From DATJHM01 sp035493895 (GTDB taxonomy: Bacteria > Chloroflexota > Ktedonobacteria > Ktedonobacterales > Ktedonobacteraceae): 23,341 nucleotides of DNA. The translations under genes were made by a program, and so were the position numbers. Shown here one piece after another: positions 7,738 through 15,234 of the stretch (positions are counted from its first letter, which is position 1; each line of letters starts with the position of its first letter). Under the pieces are notes generated by a model. The model saw nothing but the letters and a program-made list of their open reading frames with translations, searched no databases and had not been told where the DNA came from. The stretch spans positions 1-23,341 of the forward strand of contig DATJHM010000123.1 in the NCBI GenBank assembly GCA_035493895.1, in the 5' to 3' direction.

Positions 7738-8532
7738 TTAACTCTTGCTTGTAGCAAGGTTGCTTTTCAATGTGGCATGAACTTCTCGATAGACGCTATT
7801 CAACTGGCCCGAGCGATAGAGACGCAGTTCCACGTACGCATTATTCGATGCTGGTTGTGCTAGAGATACCTGCTGTTGCCAGGCATGGTGAGGGGCAAGT
7901 GAAATGGTGGGCCAGGTCTTTGTCACTGTGCCATTCACGGAGAGAACCAGCCGATACTGCAAAGATGCGCTTTCTTCGTTTTGCAAGCCCAGGTTCATCT
8001 GCCACTGCTGGTGGTGTTCCTGTGTGGGAACCATCCACAGTTGCGTGTAGGTTGCGGTTGGCTGTTGTTGTGTCCCAACGGTCGTGTACGTGAGCGATAC
8101 GACGACGAGAATGAGAGCGCAAAACAGAAAGAGTGCATCGTGGAGTGCCAGATGGAATCTCATGCTTGTTCGTATGTTCCCGCGCCTTTTGCGCCGCAGG
8201 AGCAGGATCCAGAAAGAGAAAATGGTAGCAATGATAGCGAAAAAAAAGCTCCAGGTAGATGCCCGTAATCCAGCCGGGAGAAGATTGAGCAGAAAACCAC
8301 CTGCAATAATCATCGCCAGACTGCAAGCGAGACTGCATGTCAGCTGATAGCAGGCTGTCAGCTCCCTCCTCTGGAGTACGATCTCACCAAGCAGATAGCC
8401 AGGGATGATGAAGACCAGCGGAAATGCCAGCACCATCTTTATCATGCCCGGAATGCCAGGGAAAAATGCTGAGAGCATCGTGAGCGCCGCAATCAGCATC
8501 ACCAGCAGCAGATCAAGATTTTTCGGACGCAT
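7738..8532 (-). CDS. DUF1616-like membrane protein
   Basis: A 264-residue protein with four to five hydrophobic helices in its first half (for example MLIAALTMLSAFFPGIPG and LVFIIPGYLLGEIV), a charged stretch (LLLRRKRRGNIR) and another helix near residues 135-150. A C-terminal domain of about 110 residues looks beta-rich and lies outside or near the membrane surface. The N-terminal pattern, including FPLVFIIPGYLLGE, resembles DUF1616 proteins, which occur in glycosylation loci of archaea and some bacteria and have no defined activity. The ATG at 8532 has AAGGAG six bases upstream; an ATG at 8550 is in frame but lacks a ribosome site. It overlaps the end of the GT-C-like gene by 20 bases, so the two are probably co-translated and may work together. 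Confidence 0.7.
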   Translation of the reverse strand: MRPKNLDLLLVMLIAALTMLSAFFPGIPGMIKMVLAFPLVFIIPGYLLGEIVLQRRELTACYQLTCSLACSLAMIIAGGFLLNLLPAGLRASTWSFFFAIIATIFSFWILLLRRKRRGNIRTSMRFHLALHDALFLFCALILVVVSLTYTTVGTQQQPTATYTQLWMVPTQEHHQQWQMNLGLQNEESASLQYRLVLSVNGTVTKTWPTISLAPHHAWQQQVSLAQPASNNAYVELRLYRSGQLNSVYREVHATLKSNLATSKS

Positions 8533-10516
8533 TGATGACTCCTTCCGCATCGTAGATCACGATATCTCCACTATCGAATATCTTGTTGATCTGGGGAACG
8601 GTCGCAAACTTGGTCAAATCCTCTGGATTTATTGGCTCCCTGTGCTTGTATGCACCTTGTTCATCCTGTTCATAATAAAAGCCTAAGAGCGGGAGCGATC
8701 TGGTCAGGCGCATATCTGCCACGAGGTAACGCACATGGGCATGGGTGATAATCCAGGTCTGATCCGGGCCAAGTTGTGGGGATAAGAAAATCGGGGCAAT
8801 ATCGATGTGGTCAGCGATATTGGTGACGATCTGCTGGTCTCCATACGTGCCCATAAGCACCTGATTGATGCGATCCGTGGCAATGCGATTATTTGGACCA
8901 AGATAGGTATGGGTCCAGGTCGCAACCTGTATGCCCTCTGCTTCAATGGAGCGGGCATCAGCGATGACCATGTATGGTCCTGGTAGAACCGACAGATCTG
9001 ACCCCGTTGCCAGCACGATGCTCCCAATCATCATCACCGAAAGAGCCGCGGTGATCGAGGAGATGTGGAGGCGTGTGATCTGACGCAGAGGCCATAATTG
9101 GGCGATGGCGATGGATAAGATGGTTGAGATAGGAATGAAAAGAAACGCTGCTGAGCGATCAACCAGCTCACTACCCGAGGTCGTGAAGCGAAACACTTGC
9201 ACGAGCGGATAGCAAAATGCAAGCACACCGAATGTGCACAAAAGCGCATTCCCACGAAAGCGCGGCCAGAGGCAAAGGAGCCCCAGTGGCAAGCCTGAGA
9301 GCACGAGCAACTGCGACGTGCTTGTCAGGATACGTTCCCATGCTCCCGTAGGATGGCCATTGTAACTCTGAAAAAGAGGTTTTGCGCTGCCAGTCCCGGT
9401 CACGATATGACCCAGTTCGTTGAGCGCGATTCCTATAAATGAGGAGATATACCCTACGACAGGATTGCCTGCTTGAAGTGCGACGAGAACCGACAGCGCC
9501 ACTCCCACCACTGCGATCCTGGCGAGATAGGAACGATGGAGTGGCGTAAAGCGCAGACAGATCGAGCTAATGGCCCAGAGAATAAGGATCCCATCGAAAA
9601 AAAAGTCTGTAACGTGATGCGTCACGACAACTGCGCCCAGCACAAGAAGCGCGATGATCGTGATGCGATGCAGATCTCCTCTGAGCAGGGTACGACGCGC
9701 TCGGGTAAATCTCTTTTGGAGAGGCGATGAGCCGAGACTATTCAGACGCGCGGTAATTGCTTGATGTGGCGTAAGCGTGAACAGAACAAAGGTCATGAGC
9801 GGGAGCGCCAGCGATTCATAGCCGTATTGAGCATCAAAAATCAGGAAATGAGGGTTGCCCATATAGATGATGCTGGCAATACCAGCCATGCGCGAGGAGC
9901 TGAGCAGATGCTCATTCAGCAGATAGAGCGAGAGTACCATCACGAGCCGTGCTACACCTATGACAATAATAGCCGAATAAAATATGTTGAGATCACTTAA
10001 CGTGCTGAAAGCATTGGTCACCATTTCGAGTCCTGGATAATAAGGGCTGACAGGCAACAGAGTGTTACTGGTATAGAGATGGCCTGTTTTGAGAATGTCA
10101 TTTGCGGTATGCCAGTGCAGAAACTCATCGAAAAAGGAAAAATAGCTCGGGCTGCATTGGATCTTTATGATGTAGAGGACGAGACTGGTGCTACAGACGA
10201 TCGCTATACATTCGAAGCGTGAGGGAATGGCAGAGAGCAGGCGTACCAGTGGAGGCGCAAAAACGAAGAGCAGGCCCAGTAAGAAGAAAATCTCCAGGCC
10301 CGGCTTCCCATCGCGTGCCAGGATAAAGGCATAGGCAATTGAAAAGAGACCAATGGTGCCGCTCAGCGCAATGGTCGGGAACCAGCCACAGGTAAAAGTG
10401 GACGTCGTCTGTGTCGAGAGACTCTCAGGAGCAGGGTCGTTGATGCGCTCAAGCAGCCTGCTTGTAAGATATTGTAGAGAGGGTGGAAGCTTCTTTATTT
10501 CAAGCTGATATCTCAC
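8513..10516 (-). CDS. Large polytopic membrane protein, probable GT-C glycosyltransferase
   Basis: A 667-residue protein with about 12-13 hydrophobic helices over residues 45-505, followed by a soluble domain of about 160 residues. Between helices, near residue 130, is YFSFFDEFLHWHTANDIL, followed by YYPGLEMV. An acidic pair in the first large external loop is the usual signature of GT-C enzymes, which use polyprenyl-phosphate sugars. The C-terminal segment VATWTHTYLGPNNRIATDR is like the soluble domains of large membrane glycosyltransferases. It could instead be a Wzy-like polymerase or an uncharacterised family such as DUF2206; I cannot tell. The start is a GTG at 10516 with a strong GAGGAGGT five bases upstream, overlapping the preceding GT4 gene by 17 bases. 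The operon also has a gene for a lipid-phosphate sugar synthase, which fits a GT-C role. Confidence 0.65.
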   Translation of the reverse strand: MRYQLEIKKLPPSLQYLTSRLLERINDPAPESLSTQTTSTFTCGWFPTIALSGTIGLFSIAYAFILARDGKPGLEIFFLLGLLFVFAPPLVRLLSAIPSRFECIAIVCSTSLVLYIIKIQCSPSYFSFFDEFLHWHTANDILKTGHLYTSNTLLPVSPYYPGLEMVTNAFSTLSDLNIFYSAIIVIGVARLVMVLSLYLLNEHLLSSSRMAGIASIIYMGNPHFLIFDAQYGYESLALPLMTFVLFTLTPHQAITARLNSLGSSPLQKRFTRARRTLLRGDLHRITIIALLVLGAVVVTHHVTDFFFDGILILWAISSICLRFTPLHRSYLARIAVVGVALSVLVALQAGNPVVGYISSFIGIALNELGHIVTGTGSAKPLFQSYNGHPTGAWERILTSTSQLLVLSGLPLGLLCLWPRFRGNALLCTFGVLAFCYPLVQVFRFTTSGSELVDRSAAFLFIPISTILSIAIAQLWPLRQITRLHISSITAALSVMMIGSIVLATGSDLSVLPGPYMVIADARSIEAEGIQVATWTHTYLGPNNRIATDRINQVLMGTYGDQQIVTNIADHIDIAPIFLSPQLGPDQTWIITHAHVRYLVADMRLTRSLPLLGFYYEQDEQGAYKHREPINPEDLTKFATVPQINKIFDSGDIVIYDAEGVINASEKS

Positions 10517-11717
10517 GATAGACCTCCTCTATGAGAGAGACAACGGAAGCGGCTTGAAATGCCTTCACTCTCTGTCTGGCCTGCTCGCCCATCTGTCGTG
10601 CACGCGCGGGATTATCAAGCAAACATTGAATAGCGCCACATAATGCAGTGGGATCGTTGGGAGTCACAAGCAAGCCCGTTTTGTTATCAGCAACGATGTC
10701 CGCAAGCCCGCCAATGCGCGATGCAATCACCGGTTTGCTTGCGGACATCGCCTCCATTGCCACGGTCGGGCAGGGATCGGGCCAGATGGAGGGGGCCAGC
10801 GCAAATGTGCAGCGATTCCAGGCCGCCATGACTGCTTCATGCGGCCACCCTTGCAATGCGCGGACGCCGGGAGGAAGGTCGCCAGCGAATTCTTTGCCGA
10901 TACGTCCAATCAATACCAGCGGAATCGGGTGCTGTAACGCCGCATAAGCCTGGAGCAAGACGCCGACCCCTTTGTCCCGTTTAACGTCGCCGACAAACAG
11001 CAAAAAGTCCTCAGAGGGCAGTTGCGCAAGATGCGGATCTTCATCATCGCGCAACATACTGATATTGTCGGGCACAAAATTCGGTATTACACGATAGGGG
11101 ACGTGATAGTTCGCGAGCCCCGTACCTTCTGCGACTGCGGAACTGACGGCCAGAAACATGTCCACAACGCGGCGCTCTGCCATCCCTGAGAGCCAGTTCG
11201 CGATGGTGGAAGGCAGGCCCAGGGCTGGACCGTAAAAGTCATTGGCACAGCGTAAACATTTCGTCAATGCCGGACCGCTACAGATTGCATCCTGATACGT
11301 CAAACGCTTCTGGACGCAGGTCAGGCTGTAGTCGTGAAGTGTTACAACCAGCCTGGCCTTGCTCCACGCTTTGAGTGGCGTAAAAGAATGCACAATCCAG
11401 TTATGAGCATGCACAATATCGGGACGTTTTGTGGCGATCAGATGGCGTATTGTGTTCATCGCTTCCGGATCGGGGAAGGGTGGCGCGTACTGCCGTTCTT
11501 GCTCGCTGAAAAGAGCCCCGACGCGTTGCATGGTGCCGCGAATACGATGGATGTGCACGCCCTGATCGATCTCATAGTCCGGTTGCCCGTTGTGCCAGAG
11601 GGTGGCCAGGGAAACATCGTGCCCGCGTGCGGCCAATTCGATGCTGAGATTGCGCACGTGTCGCTCTTCACCTCCAATTGTAGGAGGGTAGAATTGTGCA
11701 AGCATTAGAATACGCAT
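10500..11717 (-). CDS. Glycosyltransferase family 4 (GT-B fold), copy 2
   Basis: A 405-residue GT-B enzyme. The N-terminal Rossmann half begins MRILMLAQFYPPTIGGEERHV, with the glycine-rich acceptor-side loop. DFLLFVGDVKRDKGVGVLL opens the donor-binding half and AMEAMSASKPVIASRIGG is the donor-site motif. The first acid of the family E-x7-E motif appears as Asp (WPDPCPTVAME). A cysteine cluster (TCVQKR, then CSGPALTKCLRC) near residues 115-145 is a known variant in some GT4 proteins. It would transfer a hexose from a nucleotide sugar, with retention of configuration, in the cytoplasm. I choose the ATG at 11717, with AGGAGAG just upstream; the open frame runs to 11768. It overlaps the previous GT4 gene by 13 bases and the next by 17, showing operon-style coupling. 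Confidence 0.9.
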   Translation of the reverse strand: MRILMLAQFYPPTIGGEERHVRNLSIELAARGHDVSLATLWHNGQPDYEIDQGVHIHRIRGTMQRVGALFSEQERQYAPPFPDPEAMNTIRHLIATKRPDIVHAHNWIVHSFTPLKAWSKARLVVTLHDYSLTCVQKRLTYQDAICSGPALTKCLRCANDFYGPALGLPSTIANWLSGMAERRVVDMFLAVSSAVAEGTGLANYHVPYRVIPNFVPDNISMLRDDEDPHLAQLPSEDFLLFVGDVKRDKGVGVLLQAYAALQHPIPLVLIGRIGKEFAGDLPPGVRALQGWPHEAVMAAWNRCTFALAPSIWPDPCPTVAMEAMSASKPVIASRIGGLADIVADNKTGLLVTPNDPTALCGAIQCLLDNPARARQMGEQARQRVKAFQAASVVSLIEEVYREISA

Positions 11718-12832
11718 AGCTCTCTCCTGGCAACCGAAACATAGACATCCTGCAATTTTTGCACGCAATCATCCCACGTGGGCAGTGTAAATCGTGCCGG
11801 GGCGGTCGGCGATGACTCAATATGCTGGAGCGCTGCTCGGGCAATTTCTTCCGGCGTGCTTTTCAGAGAGATGCTACGTGCAAGACCTTGCTCCGCAATT
11901 TCGCGCAGGCCAGAGGTATCCGCAACCAGTACGGGTCGCTGGAGGGCAAGCGCTTCTATAACCGCAATGGGATGCGCTTCGTATTCACTTAGCAGTGTGA
12001 CGAGCGCTGATTGCGCGAGCAGCTTAGCCATGCCCTGTCTATCACTGGCGGGAACAGAGCGGATCTCTACATACGGCGTCAGAGCCAGTCTGTCTACCAG
12101 TGTGCGCAGCGCTTTTTCATAGGGACCAGCTCCTAGAATAAGGAGATGTGCGTCTGGCCGTTGCTCTAAGATGTAGGGCAGAGCAGCAATCATATGCTGA
12201 TGTCCTTTGTATTTTTCCAGACGACCCACGGAAGTGATAAGCAGACGTTCCGTGGGTGTGGTGGTTTCACTCTCTGGAAAGATGACTCCATTCGGAATAA
12301 CGGAAAACTGCTGTGCGGGCAGATGCAGCAACGAGCGAAAGTAGTTTGCTTCGAACTGTGAAACGCCGATAAGCTTTGCGGCATGCGCGAAAAATGGACG
12401 CTGCATACGCCATTGTACGTTGCGGATGCTGTTGCGGAAGGCGGATGAATGGCCGCCAGTGTGGAACGTGACGACATAGGGCAGCTTTATTTCGCGAGCC
12501 GCGAGCATGGCTAATGGGGGCACAAAGGTATGGCATCCCTGGCAATGCATGACATCCCATTTGCCACGCGTAATCAGCGTATAGATTTCGGGCGCGAGAT
12601 AGTAATCGCGCTGAGACGGCCATGCAGGTACACGGATGATGCGCATCCCCTCCACAATCTCCTCTTTAGGAAGCGGATTTTTGAGATTCGGCGGTACGGT
12701 CGTCAAAAGCGTCACCTGAATGCCGTTGCGGGCGAAACGACGACCGACCTCGTGCACATGGGTTTGAATTCCTCCCATAAAAGGGAAATAGCGTGCAGCT
12801 ACCATCAGGAGCTGTAAATGATCGCTGTTCAT
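11705..12832 (-). CDS. Glycosyltransferase family 4 (GT-B fold), copy 1
   Basis: A 375-residue GT-B enzyme. LLMVAARYFPFMGGIQTHVHEV forms the N-terminal nucleotide-fold start and acceptor loop. LITSVGRLEKYKGHQHMIAAL opens the C-terminal half. EYEAHPIAVIEALALQRPVL gives an intact E-x7-E motif for donor-sugar binding. It belongs to the same broad family as the next gene but is clearly different in sequence, so it probably adds a different sugar or linkage. The ATG at 12832 has AAAGGA six bases upstream. About 90 bases separate it from the preceding GT2 gene; that gap shows no gene or strong terminator, only a weak C-run/G-run pairing. Confidence 0.9.
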   Translation of the reverse strand: MNSDHLQLLMVAARYFPFMGGIQTHVHEVGRRFARNGIQVTLLTTVPPNLKNPLPKEEIVEGMRIIRVPAWPSQRDYYLAPEIYTLITRGKWDVMHCQGCHTFVPPLAMLAAREIKLPYVVTFHTGGHSSAFRNSIRNVQWRMQRPFFAHAAKLIGVSQFEANYFRSLLHLPAQQFSVIPNGVIFPESETTTPTERLLITSVGRLEKYKGHQHMIAALPYILEQRPDAHLLILGAGPYEKALRTLVDRLALTPYVEIRSVPASDRQGMAKLLAQSALVTLLSEYEAHPIAVIEALALQRPVLVADTSGLREIAEQGLARSISLKSTPEEIARAALQHIESSPTAPARFTLPTWDDCVQKLQDVYVSVARRELCVF

Positions 12833-12923
12833 AAAAATCCTTTGAATCCTTTCTGGATGGACACCCCCTTACATTGCGTAATTAGGAAAGAAAAACTTCA
12901 GGGGGAATTTTCGCCGGGAACGT

Positions 12924-13919
12924 TCAAACTCCTACCGCTTGAGTCGATGTTGCTGGCCTGGACGGACGCAAGTAGATGCTTCCGACCAGATAACCAGCAG
13001 CGGCAGCAGCAAGGCCGACCAGAATAGCGCTTGCACGGAATATCTTGTTCAAATCACGATGCAGAAAAGTATCAAGGAGATTGCGAACGATGCCTCTGGA
13101 CAATGTCTGCATGTAGGCTCTTTCTGACGAGAGTGCTACGGTGGCGTTATGCAGTTTCGTCAGGCTGGCCTTCCCAAGTCCTTCGTCATAGCAACGCCAG
13201 AGAAAGTATTTCCAGTGCGTTCGTTCCAGGGAGACGCGATGGTGTACGATCGCCATTGCGGCATAGAGCCAGACGCTACCCGGGATCTGTTGTGATCCGC
13301 GAATGCAAAGTTCCGTTTCTTCGTCACCTGCGTAGTGATTGAGCCACTTTAGCGTACTTTGCGCGTTCGTGTTCGCTTTGTCGCAGCCGAACGATTCACG
13401 GAAGCCTCCCAATGCCTCCAGAATTGTTCTTCGTATAGACATATTAGCGCCTATGACGTTCCGGATACGTGCCTGTTTGACAGGCATGCCGCGATAGGTG
13501 CAGCCGATCACCCAGTTGAATTCTTCGGGAAACCAGGCGGGCGTGTGCTGCTCCCACAGGGGAACAATTTGTCCTCCAGCGCCAGCGACTGTTGGGTCGG
13601 CATAGCAGGCTGCGAGCTGTTCTAACCAGTCTGGCTCAGCTACTGCATCATCGTCGAGGAATGCGATGATCTCTCCCTGCGCACAGGTCCAGCCACTATT
13701 GCGCGCTCCTGAGAGACCCTTGGCTCTGGCATTTTCAAGGATGGTGATGCCTGACAGCTGCTCTCGTGCTCGTTGTAAGAGCGCAGGATTATGATCAATA
13801 ACAAGAACAATTTCCTGTGGCACAAGCGTCTGGCATTGCACAGATGCGACTGCCGCAACAAGTTCTTGCCAGCGTTTTTCAGTATAGGCACAGATGACGA
13901 CTGATATTTTATGAACCAT
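12924..13919 (-). CDS. Glycosyltransferase family 2 (paralogue A)
   Basis: A 331-residue GT-A enzyme with ISVVICAYTEKRWQEL at the start, EIVLVIDHN around 36-44, DDD at residues 89-91 (AFLDDDAVAEPDWLEQL) and EETELCIRGSQ. It closely resembles the other two GT2 copies in the operon but has about 12 extra residues (around CDKANTNAQSTLKWLNHY) before the EETEL motif. A hydrophobic segment near the C terminus (ILVGLAAAAAGYLVGSIYL) may attach it to the membrane. The reaction is inferred as sugar transfer from a nucleotide donor; donor unknown. The ATG at 13919 follows a short GGGA about nine bases upstream, and the gap from the previous gene is 53 bases. Confidence 0.9.
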   Translation of the reverse strand: MVHKISVVICAYTEKRWQELVAAVASVQCQTLVPQEIVLVIDHNPALLQRAREQLSGITILENARAKGLSGARNSGWTCAQGEIIAFLDDDAVAEPDWLEQLAACYADPTVAGAGGQIVPLWEQHTPAWFPEEFNWVIGCTYRGMPVKQARIRNVIGANMSIRRTILEALGGFRESFGCDKANTNAQSTLKWLNHYAGDEETELCIRGSQQIPGSVWLYAAMAIVHHRVSLERTHWKYFLWRCYDEGLGKASLTKLHNATVALSSERAYMQTLSRGIVRNLLDTFLHRDLNKIFRASAILVGLAAAAAGYLVGSIYLRPSRPATSTQAVGV

Positions 13920-13972
13920 GGCGTATTTTCCCGTTCATCTAGCTAGAGAGTACAAGCAAGCGATGGAGACGA

Positions 13973-14707
13973 TCAGAGCGTATTGTGTTGAAGATGAGGA
14001 AGGGTGTGGCCAAATCGCCTTTTTCCACTGTGCTCTTGTAAAATCAGCTTCAGGATTTTCCAGCCATCTTTAAATGCGCGCAGGTTGCTCATACCGTGAA
14101 TGCGTGGATATTCAACGCTCGGTACTTCGGTAATCTTGAGGCCAGCTAAGTGCACGCGAATGTTCAGCAAGGACTCTATCTCAAAACCTTCGCAGTGGAT
14201 ATCGATACGCTCCAAACAATGGCGGCGGAAGGCGTTATAGCCATAGCAGAGATCGCTGAATCGGGTGCCAAAGAGCAGGTTGACGACTTGTTGTAATGCG
14301 AAGTTGCCTGTACGGCGAAGGAGGGTGATATCGTGGCTCTTTCCTCCCTTCATGAAACGGGAACCCTTTGCGAAATCGTAGCCATGCTGTAGCGGCTCCA
14401 CAAAGCGCTCGATCTCGGTTGGATCGGCTGAACCATCGGCATCAAGCATCACGATGATCTCGCCCGTTGCGGCGGCAAATCCTTCCAGAAGGGCACCACC
14501 TTTGCCTGTTTTTTGTTGCTTGATGATACAAATAGAGGGATAGAGTTGTTGGGCAACCTCCACTGTGTTGTCACTGGAGTTCCCATCAACCAGGATAACC
14601 TCACTCACACAGGCCGGAAGACGTGGTAAAACGTAAGGAAGATTTTTGGCTTCATTTTTGGTAGGAATGATGACACTAATGCTGCAACGATTTTGATACA
14701 CTTCCAT
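13973..14707 (-). CDS. Polyprenyl-phosphate hexose synthase-like GT2 (DPM1-like)
   Basis: A 244-residue GT2 enzyme of the dolichyl-phosphate mannose/glucose synthase type. SVIIPTKNEAKNLPYVLPRL is the nucleotide-binding start. VILVDGNSSDNT follows, and D89-x-D91 in MLDADGSADP is the metal-binding motif. GSRFMKGG and a C-terminal RIHGMSNLRAFKDGWKIL match the family. It lacks the extra C-terminal membrane helices found in some relatives. Such enzymes move a sugar from a nucleotide onto a lipid phosphate, giving a donor for GT-C enzymes on the other side of the membrane. It is the first gene of the operon, about 220 bases downstream of the predicted start of transcription. The ATG at 14707 has only a weak G-rich ribosome site. 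Which sugar is transferred is not visible. Confidence 0.85.
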   Translation of the reverse strand: MEVYQNRCSISVIIPTKNEAKNLPYVLPRLPACVSEVILVDGNSSDNTVEVAQQLYPSICIIKQQKTGKGGALLEGFAAATGEIIVMLDADGSADPTEIERFVEPLQHGYDFAKGSRFMKGGKSHDITLLRRTGNFALQQVVNLLFGTRFSDLCYGYNAFRRHCLERIDIHCEGFEIESLLNIRVHLAGLKITEVPSVEYPRIHGMSNLRAFKDGWKILKLILQEHSGKRRFGHTLPHLQHNTL

Positions 14708-14742
14708 GAAACTACCCCACTCAATTTTACGCTATTGTTAAC

Positions 14743-14770
14743 CTGACATGCAGATTTACTGACATGCAGA
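14743..14770. repeat. Two direct copies of CTGACATGCAGA, 16-base period
   Basis: CTGACATGCAGA occurs at 14743-14754 and again at 14759-14770, separated by four bases. The copies lie 36-63 bases upstream of the first operon gene, inside the predicted leader. They could be a protein-binding site or part of a leader RNA; no function is known to me. Confidence 0.75.
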
Positions 14771-14873
14771 ATTGCTATTTACTGGAGGAAAGATACTTGA
14801 TAGAGACGAGGAAAGGGTCGACATTGAATTTCCCGGTATCAAATCAAATGGTAATTATTAGCTATTGTTCCGC

Positions 14874-14894
14874 CATAAAATAATTCATTTTATG
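14874..14894. repeat. Perfect palindrome CATAAAAT-AATTC-ATTTTATG
   Basis: Two perfect 8-base arms (14874-14881 and 14887-14894) flank a 5-base loop. It starts about 33 bases downstream of the predicted transcription start at about 14927, a usual place for a repressor operator. As RNA the stem would be weak because it is almost all A-U pairs. Confidence 0.7.
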
Positions 14895-14933
14895 TTAATT
14901 GATCTCCAGTAATAGTATGAATTGCATGTGGTA

Positions 14934-14961
14934 ATTATACACGCACGTAAATATTGGTCAA
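14934..14961 (-). promoter_or_regulatory. Putative sigma-70-type promoter of the polysaccharide operon
   Basis: On the minus strand TTGACC (14956-14961), a 16-base spacer and TATAAT (14934-14939). The -10 box is a perfect consensus and the -35 matches 5 of 6. Transcription would start near 14927, leaving a leader of about 220 nt before the ATG at 14707. It is the best promoter match I found in the window. Confidence 0.6.
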
Positions 14962-15164
14962 TGTATTTTCCTTAACTTCGTACTGTTTTACGGTTGATGA
15001 ATCTTAATCTTGTAGTATGAATAAACACTGTAATAATAGAAACAATATGTAAAGCTGTTTTTGTTTTTATTATATTTTTTACATATTTCTCACAAAAGAT
15101 TCAGCATCGCTTATGACGTGCAGTACAAAATTTGTTATTGCGCGTTAAAACATGAATTTTTAGA

Positions 15165-15187
15165 CAGCTCTTTCTCGCAAAGAGCTG
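15165..15187 (-). terminator. Possible terminator hairpin after hyuB
   Basis: CAGCTCTTT (15165-15173) pairs perfectly with AAAGAGCTG (15179-15187) around a 5-base loop. It lies about 48 bases beyond the stop of hyuB. On the minus strand it is followed by TCTAAAAATTC rather than a clean T-run, so it may be a weak or factor-assisted terminator. Confidence 0.4.
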
Positions 15188-15234
15188 CCGGGTGAGATGG
15201 TTAAGGTTTTCAATGCGGTGACATAAGGGTAGAA

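Larger units (their letters stand above)
14708..15234. other. A+T-rich intergenic region upstream of the polysaccharide operon
   Basis: This 527-base stretch has no convincing gene. By hand count, 14881-14940 and 15001-15120 are about a quarter G+C, against about half in the genes around it. It holds the operon promoter (14934-14961), a palindrome (14874-14894), a 12-base direct repeat (14743-14770), two copies of TGGTAATTAT about 80 bases apart (14849 and 14929), and a hairpin downstream of hyuB (15165-15187). Confidence 0.6.

Noticed and set aside
12833..12923. C-run/G-run hairpin in the gap between GT2 and GT4 genes
   Set aside because: The arms are only five bases, are about 35 bases apart, and have no T-run.
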